Assembly: GCA_040755095.1 (NCBI GenBank)
Contig: JBFMBH010000008.1
Location: forward strand, 1 to 61,230
DNA length: 61,230 nt
Direction: 5' to 3'
Origin: Thermodesulfobacteriota bacterium
GTDB taxonomy: Bacteria; Desulfobacterota; Desulfobulbia; Desulfobulbales; JBFMBH01
The translations under genes were made by a program, and so were the position numbers. This document shows positions 8,701-17,954 of this stretch, one piece after another. The number at the start of each line of letters is the position of its first letter. Within the stretch, counting starts at the first letter, position 1. The notes under the pieces are model-generated. The model was given only the letters and a program-made list of their open reading frames with translations, did no database searches and had not been told where the DNA came from.

Positions 8701-9972
8701 ATGAACGAGATCAAGCGCGATTCCTCCCGGCACCCCTGCTTCAACCCGCAGGTGAAGGGCGAGTGCGGCCGGGTGCACCTGCCGGTGGCCCCCAGCTGCA
8801 ACATCCGCTGCAACTACTGCAACCGGCGCTTCGACTGCGTGAACGAAAGCCGGCCCGGCGTCACCAGCGCCCTGCTGCGGCCGGAGCAGGCCAGGTCCTA
8901 CCTGGCCGAGGTGCTGGCCCGGGAGCCCCGGATCACCGTGGCGGGGATCGCAGGACCCGGCGACCCCTTCGCCAACCCCCAGGAGACCATGACCACCCTG
9001 CGGCTGGTGCGCCAGGATTTCCCGGCCCTTCTCCTGTGCCTGGCCACCAACGGCTTGGGGATCATGCCGTATGTGGACGAGCTGGCGGAGCTTGGAGTGT
9101 CCCACGTCACCGTCACCGTCAACGCGGTCGATCCGGCGATTGGCGCCAGGATCTACGGCTGGGTGCGGGAGGGCAAGGTGATCTACCGGGGTGCGACCGG
9201 GGCCCAGCTCCTCCTGGCCCGCCAGGAGGAAGCCATCCGGCGCCTCAGCGCCCATGGCCTCACGATCAAGATCAACACCGTCATCATCCCCGGCATCAAC
9301 GATCAGCATGCGCCGGCGGTGGCGGCCCGGATGCGGGAGCTGGGGGCGAGCCTGCACAATTGTATGGCCATGGTGCCCAACGCCGACACGCCGCTCGCCG
9401 AGGTCGTTCCCCCGGCCCCGGCGGCTCTGGAGGCGATTCGAGAGAAGTGCGGCCAGCATCTGCCCCAGATGCGCCATTGCACCCGCTGCCGGGCTGACGC
9501 CGTCGGCCTGTTGGGCGACGACCGGCAGCAGGAATTCGGTGCCTGCCTGGCCACCCATTCCCGCCGGGTGCCGGCGACCGCCGATCGTCCCCACGTGGCG
9601 GTGGCCACCATGGAGGGTATGCTGGTCAACGAGCACCTCGGCGCGGCGGGGCGCTTCCAGATCTGGACCCGGACCGCGGATGGCTTCCAGCTCCTGGAGG
9701 AACGGCCAGCGCCGGCCCCCGGTGGCGGTGAAGGCCGCTGGCAGGCCCTGGCCCGCACCCTCGGTGACTGCCGAGCCGTGCTGGTGAGTGGCATCGGCGA
9801 CACCCCCGAAAGGATCCTGCGCGCCGCAGGCATCGAGCCGGTGACCATGGCCGGCTTCATCGCCAGCGGCCTGGCGGCGGTGTATGGCGGCGGCAGCGTC
9901 AGCCACCTGCGGGTACGGCGCGCCAGCGGTGCCGGCAGTGGCTGCAGCGGCAAGGGCGGCGGCTGCCTGTAA
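8701..9972 (+). CDS. nifB: Radical SAM FeMo-cofactor core synthase NifB with NifX-like tail
   Basis: 423 residues. NifB fuses two [4Fe-4S] units and inserts the central carbide from SAM to make NifB-co. The radical SAM motif is C33-x3-C37-x2-C40 in PSCNIRCNYC, after the HPCFNPQVKG leader of the family. About residues 300-405 form a fused NifX/NafY-like cofactor-binding domain (HVAVATMEGMLVNEHLG). The very C terminus is Gly/Cys-rich (GSGCSGKGGGC), possibly metal binding. A ribosome site AGGAGA precedes the ATG. Placed between nifN and nifX in one operon, matching its position at the head of the cofactor pathway. Confidence 0.95.
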   Translation: MNEIKRDSSRHPCFNPQVKGECGRVHLPVAPSCNIRCNYCNRRFDCVNESRPGVTSALLRPEQARSYLAEVLAREPRITVAGIAGPGDPFANPQETMTTLRLVRQDFPALLLCLATNGLGIMPYVDELAELGVSHVTVTVNAVDPAIGARIYGWVREGKVIYRGATGAQLLLARQEEAIRRLSAHGLTIKINTVIIPGINDQHAPAVAARMRELGASLHNCMAMVPNADTPLAEVVPPAPAALEAIREKCGQHLPQMRHCTRCRADAVGLLGDDRQQEFGACLATHSRRVPATADRPHVAVATMEGMLVNEHLGAAGRFQIWTRTADGFQLLEERPAPAPGGGEGRWQALARTLGDCRAVLVSGIGDTPERILRAAGIEPVTMAGFIASGLAAVYGGGSVSHLRVRRASGAGSGCSGKGGGCL

Positions 9973-10043
9973 CCGAACGAAACCTCCATCACCCGCGCCG
10001 CCCCCTCTCTTGCCGGAGGGAGCGGCCCCCAGGGAGAACGACC

Positions 10044-10352
10044 ATGCGCATTGCCGTGGCAACATCCGACACCGTCCACGTGAACGAGCACTTCGGCCGC
10101 GCCGACCGCTTCCTCATCTACGACCTCGTGGGCCCGACCCCGCGCTACATCGAGACGCGGCCGGTCACCCGCCTGTCCACCGGCGACCCGGATCACCCCT
10201 TCGATCCCGCCCGGCTGGCCGCCATCGTCCAGGTGCTGGCAGACTGCAGCCGGGTATATGTGACCGCCATCGGCGAGCGCCCCGCCGCCGAGCTTGCGGC
10301 CCGCGGTATTACGCCGGTGCTCTACGAGGGTGCCATCGCGACCCTGGCCTGA
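10044..10352 (+). CDS. nifX: NifX-family FeMo-cofactor carrier protein
   Basis: 102 residues forming a single dinitrogenase iron-molybdenum cofactor-binding domain: MRIAVATSDTVHVNEHFGRADRF carries the conserved N-E-H-F-G loop. Proteins of this family hold and pass NifB-co or VK-cluster between NifB and NifEN. The domain is closely related to the tail of the NifB just upstream, so the operon carries the carrier fold twice. Naming it NifX rather than NafY or another orphan carrier rests on the neighbourhood. Confidence 0.8.
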   Translation: MRIAVATSDTVHVNEHFGRADRFLIYDLVGPTPRYIETRPVTRLSTGDPDHPFDPARLAAIVQVLADCSRVYVTAIGERPAAELAARGITPVLYEGAIATLA

Positions 10353-10547
10353 GCCCCTGCCCGGACGGGGCCTGGCCGCGCTCGGCCCGATACCCGCCGC
10401 GGCGGGCCGGGCGCGGCACCCCGTGCGGGCCGTTGCCACCGGCGTCTCATCCGGCACCTGGTCCCAGACGATCCGGAGCAGGCCGAGAGGGCGTTCCCGC
10501 CCATCGACGGGGCTGTCCCCCCGGCGAGAGGATTTCCCTTTTCTGTA

Positions 10548-10579
10548 ACATTCTTCCCCGCCGAGTCTTACAAGAATGT
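10548..10579. promoter_or_regulatory. Inverted repeat, candidate activator site for amtB
   Basis: ACATTCTT at 10548-10555 and AAGAATGT at 10572-10579 are exact inverted copies with a 16-base spacer, centred about 100 bases upstream of the amtB -24/-12 promoter. The distance fits an enhancer for a bacterial enhancer-binding protein. The sequence does not match the TGT-N10-ACA NifA site or the usual NtrC consensus. Confidence 0.45.
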
Positions 10580-10659
10580 GCTAGGCCAGCAACACGGCCC
10601 TTCGCACCCCATCGAAAAGAAGAGCGTGATCACAGCCGGTTAGCATACCCAGCCAGGCC

Positions 10660-10675
10660 TGGCACGGCCGTTGCT
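10660..10675 (+). promoter_or_regulatory. Sigma-54 (-24/-12) promoter of amtB-glnB
   Basis: TGGCACGGCCGTTGCT is an exact match to the sigma-54 consensus TGGCAC-N5-TTGCW. It would start transcription about 75 bases before the amtB ATG and links ammonium transport to nitrogen status. Confidence 0.85.
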
Positions 10676-10763
10676 TTTTGCCTGCAGCAGGACAGCAACC
10701 GGTGGCCAGCCGCTTCTGCGGCCCGGCCAACATCTTGTCGCTCAACTACGGGAGGAAGACCTC

Positions 10764-12369
<1,606 letters not shown>

Positions 12370-12394
12370 CCTTCTGGCCACCGGCCAAGAGACC

Positions 12395-12437
12395 AAAGGC
12401 TCCCTGGGCAGCGCAAGACTCGGCCCAGGGAGCCTTT
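12395..12437 (+). terminator. Terminator of the amtB-glnB unit
   Basis: Perfect 15-bp stem, 12395-12409 paired with 12423-12437, with a 13-base loop. On the plus strand the right arm ends in TTT followed by GCATTTC, a weak U tract. It separates glnB from the next gene. Confidence 0.8.
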
Positions 12438-12483
12438 GCATTTCTGGCCACATGCCCGTAAGGTATGGCCACTGGAGGCTCCC

Positions 12484-13788
12484 ATGACCGTTCGCAGCCA
12501 AAGCGGCATCGTGTTGATCCTGGACCAGGATGGCCCCTTCGCCACCCGGACCGCCCCGCCGGGCCATGCCCCCTTCGGCCGGGAGGCGCGCTCCTGGTGC
12601 CGCGCCATGGCCGCCGCCGACCTGGCCACCCGCTACCGGATCATCCGCAACCAGATCTTCGAGTTTCTCGACGTGCAGTCCTTCGCCGACATCCAGATCC
12701 TGATCCGGGACCAGCCCCGGCGGCGGCTGGTGAGCCAGCGGGCCAACCGCCTTCTGGCCAACCTGTTCGGCATCGAGGGCACGGAACGGGAGATTCTTTC
12801 CAAGATCGGGGCCTATTCCCGCACCGCCGACGCGGTCATCCGCTACCTGCAGGGCAAGGTGCTGTCCCGCTACGCCCCCCACATCGAGATGACCAACGAG
12901 ATCGACGCCATGAGCTCGCCGGTGGATCTTCTGCTCATCGTCTTCGACGATCGCTACCACCAGAAGGCTCGCTTCGAGGCCAAGCGCAAGCTGGTTCTCA
13001 TGAGCCTGGCCGGCTCCATCGACCAGCGGGAGCGGGAGACGGACATCGAGGCCAAGTTCTTGCAGTTTCTGGATTTTTTGAACGACCAGGTCTGGAGCCA
13101 GGAGGCGAAGATCGGCGAGCTGGAGGTCGCCTACCTCCTGTCCCACCACGACCCGGAGACCTTCGCCTGTCAGGAGGTCCGGGTGGTAAGCCTGGACGAG
13201 GGGCCGTCCCTGCGCCAGCCGGGAGCCAAGCTCACCCTCATCAAGCGCCGCCGCTTCCGGGCCAACGGCCGCCAGGTCCCCATCTACGTCAGCATCCGCA
13301 AGAAGGCACCGGAGGCCAAGGTGCTGAAGCTCCTCAGGAAGCGGGAAGAGAATCCGGCGGTGGCGGTGGACGACGAGCTGGGCCTGATGGCGGTCCTGGA
13401 TTCACCCATGGAGGTGAAGCTCTTCCAGACGCATCTGACCAGAAGCGCCATCCGTGCCTCGTCCTTCATGACCCTGGAGGAGGTGGCGGACACCCTGGGC
13501 GGCGGCCGCTACGAGAGTCGGGCCGTGGGCAGCTCCGCCCACACGCCGATGTTCAAGTTCTTCGCCCGCATGGGCGGCATGCGCGTGGAGTTCATCGTCC
13601 ACACCAACCGCTCCTACCTCAACTACATGTACCAGCGGGGCGTGGCCCACGACGAGTACGAGGTGCGGCGGATCTTCGACTCCGGGGTGGCCAGGCTCCT
13701 CTTTCCCCAGGCGATCTACGACCTGGACATGGACAGCCTCCGGGACGAAATCCTGGGCTGGTTCCGCCATCGCCTCGAACGGCCCTGA
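12484..13788 (+). CDS. Possible divergent RelA/SpoT-fold protein
   Basis: 434 residues from the ATG at 12484, which has GGAGG upstream; the frame is open further but would run through the glnB terminator. Not a recognised family. The N-terminal ~250 residues are charged and mostly helical with no clear motif. From about 260 to 395 the order of segments resembles the (p)ppGpp synthetase fold: NGRQVPIYVSIRKK (like GR.K..YSI.RK), VDDELGLMAVL (like the D-L-x-G-x-R strand), SSAHT at 350-354 (like YxSxHT), and VEFIVHTNRSYLNYMYQRGVAHDEY (like EIQIRT..MH..AE.G.AAH..Y). Several catalytic positions differ. Cytosolic, no membrane segment. The function is unproven; the resemblance is by eye. Confidence 0.6.
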   Translation: MTVRSQSGIVLILDQDGPFATRTAPPGHAPFGREARSWCRAMAAADLATRYRIIRNQIFEFLDVQSFADIQILIRDQPRRRLVSQRANRLLANLFGIEGTEREILSKIGAYSRTADAVIRYLQGKVLSRYAPHIEMTNEIDAMSSPVDLLLIVFDDRYHQKARFEAKRKLVLMSLAGSIDQRERETDIEAKFLQFLDFLNDQVWSQEAKIGELEVAYLLSHHDPETFACQEVRVVSLDEGPSLRQPGAKLTLIKRRRFRANGRQVPIYVSIRKKAPEAKVLKLLRKREENPAVAVDDELGLMAVLDSPMEVKLFQTHLTRSAIRASSFMTLEEVADTLGGGRYESRAVGSSAHTPMFKFFARMGGMRVEFIVHTNRSYLNYMYQRGVAHDEYEVRRIFDSGVARLLFPQAIYDLDMDSLRDEILGWFRHRLERP

Positions 13789-13808
13789 CTGACCCTCCAA
13801 AAAGGATA

Positions 13809-13840
13809 CGGCCGGCGGGACCCCCTGGTCCCGCCGGCCG
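13809..13840 (-). terminator. Terminator of the ndvB-like gene
   Basis: Perfect 14-bp GC stem, 13809-13822 paired with 13827-13840, with a 4-base loop. Read on the minus strand it is followed after five bases by TTTTT, so it most likely ends the minus-strand glucan synthase gene. It lies between two convergent genes. Confidence 0.75.
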
Positions 13841-13870
13841 CACGCGCACCGGACCGTCCCTCTCCCGGGA

Positions 13871-16525
13871 TCAAGGCTTGTTGGCAGGCACGTTCACCGT
13901 CTGGGTCGCCAGCTTGGCCGCCGCCGGCACCACCCGCCGGCGCCAATCCACAGCCAGCAGGCGACGCCAGGACAACTGGGGCATGGCGTTGGCCAGGGAG
14001 GTGGCCAAGGCGCTGCCGTAGGGGGCCGACTGCACGATCAGCACCGCGCTCCACAGCACCGCTTCCGGGAAGTCCAGACCATAGCGGAAGAGGATGCACA
14101 GGGCCGACAGCCAGAGGATGCCAAAGAGCTCCAGCTCCTCCCAGGCCATGAGGAAGCCTTTGACCAGCGCCGGCTTGTCCTCGGCCTTGGGGGTGCGCAG
14201 GAAGGGACGGCCGTTGGTGGTCAGACCGGTCAGGACCGCCCGGGCGATGATATGGGTCAGCCCCATGCCCGCCACGGCTGCCCCCAGCCGCTGCTTCACC
14301 GTGCAGCGCACCCTGGCCCGGTAGAGCACCAGGGCGTGCAGCATCTTGCCCACAAAGACAGCAAAGAGCGGCACGGTGAAGACCGTGAGCGGGAACTCGA
14401 AATGCTTGGGCCACAGGAGAATGCCCACCGTCCAGAAGACGCCGCCCATGGCAAAGATGAGATGCACGGCATCGGCGAACCAGGGCAGCCAGCCGGCCAG
14501 AAAATGGAACCGCTGGCCAGCCGTCAGGCGCCCGTCCCGGCCGGAAAGCAGGCTCCGCCAATGCCGCTTCACGATCTGTACCGCCCCGTACACCCAGCGG
14601 AAGCGCTGGGTCTTGTAGCCGGCAAAGGTCTCCGGCGTAAGCCCCCGGCCGAACTCGTGGTTGACGTAGACCGCTTCATAGTGCTCGGCCATCAGCCGCA
14701 GCCCCAGCTCGGCATCCTCGCAGATGCACCACTCGCTCCAGCCGCCCAGCCTGTCCATGGCCGCCTTGCGGATCAGGGTCATGGTGCCGTGCTGGATGAT
14801 GGCGTTGCGCTCGTTGCGCTGCACCATGCCGATCTGGAAGAAGCCGTTGTACTCCCAGTTGATCATCTCCTTGAAGGTGTTGCCCTCCCAGGCCCGGTTG
14901 TCCTGGGGGGCCTGGACGAAGCCCACCGAGGCCTTCTCGAAATAGGGCACCACCGCCCGCAGCCAGTTGGGCTCGACCACGTAATCCGAGTCGACCACCC
15001 CGAAGATCTCCGCCTCGGGACTCGTCTCCTTGAGGGCAAAATTGAGGGCGCCGGCCTTGTAGCCCGGCCACTTGGGCAGATGGAAGAAGCGGAAGCGGGG
15101 TCCCAGGGCGGCGCAATGCTCGGCCACCGGCTGCCAGAGGGCATCGTCCCTGGTGTTGTTGTCGATCACCAGGACCTCGAAGTTGGGATAATCCAGCCGG
15201 GCCAAAGCGCTCAGGGTCTCCTTGACCATCTCCGGCGGCTCGTTGCAGATGGCCAGGTGCAGCGATACCATCGGTGCCGCGCTCAGCTCATCGGTGCGGG
15301 CCGGGAAGAAACGGCGCCAGGTGCGGGTCCAGAGCATCTCGGCCAGCTCCAGGCCGTTGATGAGCACCACCGCCAGGAGCAGGAGCTGGGCGGGCAGCAG
15401 GAAGGCCCACACCACCTTGCCCACCGTGGTCAGGTCGTAGGTGAAGGGCACAAAGGCGCTCCAGACCACCAGGGAAGCGGTGGCCTGGATGAGAAAGGCC
15501 ATGAAGAGCCGGCCCTGCTGCCGCAGGTTCTGGAAATGGATGAGAAAGAGCACCATGGGCACCACGGCCAGCAGGCCGGCGGCACCGGCCTGCCACGGCC
15601 ACAGCGCCACCTCCACCACCTCGCCGACCATGGGGAACTTGGCCTGGCGGTTGACATCGAAGATGCCCCAGTGGCAGCCCACCACCCCTTCCAGGGTCCG
15701 CTTCCAGGGCTGGTCGAAGGCCTCCATGATGAAATAATCGTAGCCCCGCTCCTGGGCCAGGTTGAAGAAGGCGCGCAGGAACTTGGCCTCGCTGACCAGG
15801 CTGGCCCGGGCCTTGCCGAAGCGCTCGCCCTCGCTGGGCCAGCCCACCTCGCCGATCACCACATGCTTGCCGGGGAAGGCCTCTTTCACCCGATCGTACT
15901 GGGCGATGACCCACTCCAGGGCCTGGGGGGCCGGGATGGATTCCCAGTACGGCAGCAGGTGGATGGTGATGAAATCCACCTCCCGGGCCAGCTCCGGATA
16001 CTTGAGCCACACGTGCCAGGGCTCGGCGGTGCTCACGTCCAGCCGGGTGGCCTTGCGCACCTTGCGGATGTGGCCGATGAGCTCCCGCACCGGCATGTCC
16101 GCCCGCAGCATCACCTCGTTGCCCACCATCAGCCGGTCGATGTTGCTGGTGCCCCGGGTGCTGGCGATGAGGTTTTCGACCTCCTTGTCGTTGCGGTCCT
16201 TCCGGCGGTCGAGCCAGGCCCCGGCGGTGACCCTGAGACCGTGCCTGGCCGCCAGGGCCGGCACCTGGTCAAAGCCGTCGGTGGAGGTGTACGTCCGGAC
16301 CGACGCCACCTTGTCGGCCAGGAAGGCCAGATCCTGGTCGATCTCTTCCGCGCTGGGGAAGCGGTTGGCAAAGGGACTCTGGCCCTCGTGGTAAGGGCTG
16401 AAGGAGACACCGCGGATCGTGCCGGCCCAGGGCATGGCCGGCTGGGGGCGGTTGAAGAACGCCCAGACAAAGAGGTTGAGAGCCGCGACCACCGTGATGA
16501 TGGCAATGGACGACTTGGAGCGCAT
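13871..16525 (-). CDS. ndvB: NdvB-like beta-glucan synthase: GH17 transglycosylase fused to GT2
   Basis: 884 residues from the ATG at 16525; the open frame continues to 16774 but that would cross the promoter. An N-terminal membrane anchor (8-24) leads to a GH17 domain with acid/base Glu137 in VGNE and nucleophile Glu226 in IGEVGWPS. Two membrane segments near 310-390 precede a GT2 domain with D-S-D at 512-514, the ED of ICEDAELG at 603-604 and QRFRW at 640-644, then several further membrane segments. The architecture and length match Pseudomonas NdvB and related beta-1,3-glucan synthases/transglycosylases that make periplasmic cyclic glucans. Single-gene unit with its own promoter and terminator. 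The glucan linkage cannot be read from sequence. Confidence 0.85.
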   Translation of the reverse strand: MRSKSSIAIITVVAALNLFVWAFFNRPQPAMPWAGTIRGVSFSPYHEGQSPFANRFPSAEEIDQDLAFLADKVASVRTYTSTDGFDQVPALAARHGLRVTAGAWLDRRKDRNDKEVENLIASTRGTSNIDRLMVGNEVMLRADMPVRELIGHIRKVRKATRLDVSTAEPWHVWLKYPELAREVDFITIHLLPYWESIPAPQALEWVIAQYDRVKEAFPGKHVVIGEVGWPSEGERFGKARASLVSEAKFLRAFFNLAQERGYDYFIMEAFDQPWKRTLEGVVGCHWGIFDVNRQAKFPMVGEVVEVALWPWQAGAAGLLAVVPMVLFLIHFQNLRQQGRLFMAFLIQATASLVVWSAFVPFTYDLTTVGKVVWAFLLPAQLLLLAVVLINGLELAEMLWTRTWRRFFPARTDELSAAPMVSLHLAICNEPPEMVKETLSALARLDYPNFEVLVIDNNTRDDALWQPVAEHCAALGPRFRFFHLPKWPGYKAGALNFALKETSPEAEIFGVVDSDYVVEPNWLRAVVPYFEKASVGFVQAPQDNRAWEGNTFKEMINWEYNGFFQIGMVQRNERNAIIQHGTMTLIRKAAMDRLGGWSEWCICEDAELGLRLMAEHYEAVYVNHEFGRGLTPETFAGYKTQRFRWVYGAVQIVKRHWRSLLSGRDGRLTAGQRFHFLAGWLPWFADAVHLIFAMGGVFWTVGILLWPKHFEFPLTVFTVPLFAVFVGKMLHALVLYRARVRCTVKQRLGAAVAGMGLTHIIARAVLTGLTTNGRPFLRTPKAEDKPALVKGFLMAWEELELFGILWLSALCILFRYGLDFPEAVLWSAVLIVQSAPYGSALATSLANAMPQLSWRRLLAVDWRRRVVPAAAKLATQTVNVPANKP

Positions 16526-16753
16526 ACCGGTACCTGTCGAAGAAGAGGTGTTGGCGCAACGCCGGACGTTCGGCCGCGGGTGAAGACGCACTTCACCTTC
16601 CGGAGCTGGGGAGATCATGACGGCATGGGAAACAGGGCTGACCAGAACGGCCAATCCGTGGCAGAGGGCTCCGCAAGAGGAGGGGTGGGGGCTGACTTCT
16701 TCGCTTGTGACCGCAGCAAAGGGAACCAACTGCCAAAACAATGATGTTGGCAG

Positions 16754-16781
16754 ACTATACCCCGAAAACCGCAATTGTCAA
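16754..16781 (-). promoter_or_regulatory. Sigma-70 promoter of the ndvB-like gene
   Basis: On the minus strand TTGACA (16781-16776), a 16-base spacer and TATAGT (16759-16754): near consensus. The start site near 16747 leaves about 220 untranslated bases before the ATG. Confidence 0.7.
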
Positions 16782-16950
16782 GAGCCAGCCCGCGGCCCCG
16801 ATCGGGGACAACGCGGGGACGCCCGGCACACCTCCGCCCCTCGCCCCGCGGCCAGCTGGATGCGCTCCAGAAGGTCCCCGAAGTCGACCGGCTTCCGGCG
16901 GACGCCTTCCGCTGAGCCGCTCGGGATCAGGCCGCCTCTGTCCGGCTTTC

Positions 16951-16979
16951 TTGCTTCTGCCGGGGTGATAGGCTATGAT
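16951..16979 (+). promoter_or_regulatory. Sigma-70-like promoter of the HDOD gene
   Basis: TTGCTT, a 17-base spacer and TATGAT, about 75 bases upstream of the HDOD start. A fair but not perfect match. Confidence 0.45.
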
Positions 16980-17056
16980 GGGCTTACCGGTCAGGCCTCG
17001 GAAGCAGGGCGCAGGGCGCCAGCCGTCGCGGACTCTGCGGCCGGCCGTCTTGCCCC

Positions 17057-17950
17057 ATGACCACACCCCCTCCCCCCCCTGACCTGCGACTCAAACGGCT
17101 CCAGGATGCCATCGACCGGATGCCAAGCCTGTCGACCACGGTGACCCGGGTCCTGGAGATCTGCAACAACCCCACCACTTCCCCGAACGATCTCAACCGG
17201 GTGATCTCCCTGGATCCGGTGCTCACCGGTCAGGTCCTGAAGCTCATCAATTCCGCCTATTACAGCCTGCCCAACCAGGTGACGTCGCTGACCCGGGCCA
17301 TCATCATGCTCGGCCTCAATACGGTCAAGAACCTGGCCTTGAGCACCGCGGTGCTGCACAGCCTGGGGGGGGCCCGCTCGTTCCAGGCCCTGACCATGGA
17401 TGAGTTCTGGACCCACTCCATCGGCGTCGGCGTGCTGGCCAAGGCGATGGCGGCGGCCCTGGGCGTTCCGGCCGCCGAGCGGGAGGAGTATTTCGTGGCC
17501 GGCCTGCTCCACGATCTGGGCAAGATCCCCATGAACAACCGCTTTGCCGCCGAATACGGCCAGGCCGTACAGCTCGCCCGTCTCGAACAGGGGGCTTTGC
17601 TCCGGGCCGAGCTGACCATCCTCGGCCTCGAGCACTGCCAGGTCGGAGGACTCATCGCCGACAAGTGGCAGCTGAGCGTCCCCTTGCGGGGAAGCCTGCG
17701 CCACCATCATGACCCGGCCCAGGCTGACCAGGCAGCGCGTCCCCTGGTTGCCGTGGTGGGCCTGGCCAACCTTTATATCAACGCCTTTGAGATCGGCTCG
17801 GCCGCAGATCCCCATCCCGACCCTTACCTCCTGACCGACCTCCTGGGGCAGGTCGGGGTGACCTGGAGCCAGCTGACCGACCTGCACCCCACCGTGCTGG
17901 CCCAGATCGACAACGCCAAGATCTTTCTCAGAATCGCCCAACGGGGGTAG
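17057..17950 (+). CDS. HDOD-domain signalling protein
   Basis: 297 residues. The HDOD domain covers about residues 12-210: RMPSLSTTVTRVLEICNNP, ISLDPVLTGQVLKLINSAYYS and AIIMLGLNTVKNLALSTAV are typical, followed by AGLLHDLGKIPMNN, which keeps the HD pair many HDOD proteins have lost. HDOD proteins act in chemotaxis, cell-cycle and stress signalling, usually as non-catalytic scaffolds. No output domain is attached. Followed four bases later by a metallo-beta-lactamase-fold gene, so they are probably one transcript. Confidence 0.88.
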   Translation: MTTPPPPPDLRLKRLQDAIDRMPSLSTTVTRVLEICNNPTTSPNDLNRVISLDPVLTGQVLKLINSAYYSLPNQVTSLTRAIIMLGLNTVKNLALSTAVLHSLGGARSFQALTMDEFWTHSIGVGVLAKAMAAALGVPAAEREEYFVAGLLHDLGKIPMNNRFAAEYGQAVQLARLEQGALLRAELTILGLEHCQVGGLIADKWQLSVPLRGSLRHHHDPAQADQAARPLVAVVGLANLYINAFEIGSAADPHPDPYLLTDLLGQVGVTWSQLTDLHPTVLAQIDNAKIFLRIAQRG

Positions 17951-17954
17951 CTCG

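Larger units (their letters stand above)
10353..10763. other. Intergenic region with amtB control elements
   Basis: No gene found. The left part is very GC-rich with small hairpins but no U-run, so a terminator for nifX is not certain. The right part is AT-richer and holds an 8-bp inverted repeat and a sigma-54 promoter, listed separately. Confidence 0.6.
16526..17056. other. Divergent intergenic region
   Basis: 530 bases between the minus-strand glucan synthase and the plus-strand HDOD gene. No gene seen. It contains a near-consensus minus promoter (16754-16781), giving the ndvB mRNA a leader of about 220 bases, and a plus promoter (16951-16979). I looked for a c-di-GMP riboswitch core in the long leader and did not recognise one. 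Confidence 0.6.

Noticed and set aside
7219-10065. 948-residue open frame on the minus strand
   Set aside because: It lies opposite nifN, nifB and nifX, is Gly/His/Gln-rich with no domain, and reflects the codon bias of GC-rich sense genes.
10353-10540. Intrinsic terminator after nifX
   Set aside because: Several GC hairpins are possible but none is followed by a U tract.
12436-12483. Start of the Rel-like gene at 12436
   Set aside because: That start is at the 3' edge of the glnB terminator hairpin; ATG 12484 has GGAGG just upstream.
14252-16744. 830-residue open frame on the plus strand
   Set aside because: Exactly antisense to the glucan synthase, whose catalytic motifs are all present; the plus frame has none.
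16526-16747. c-di-GMP riboswitch in the glucan synthase leader
   Set aside because: The expected conserved core of GEMM riboswitches was not recognisable on either strand.
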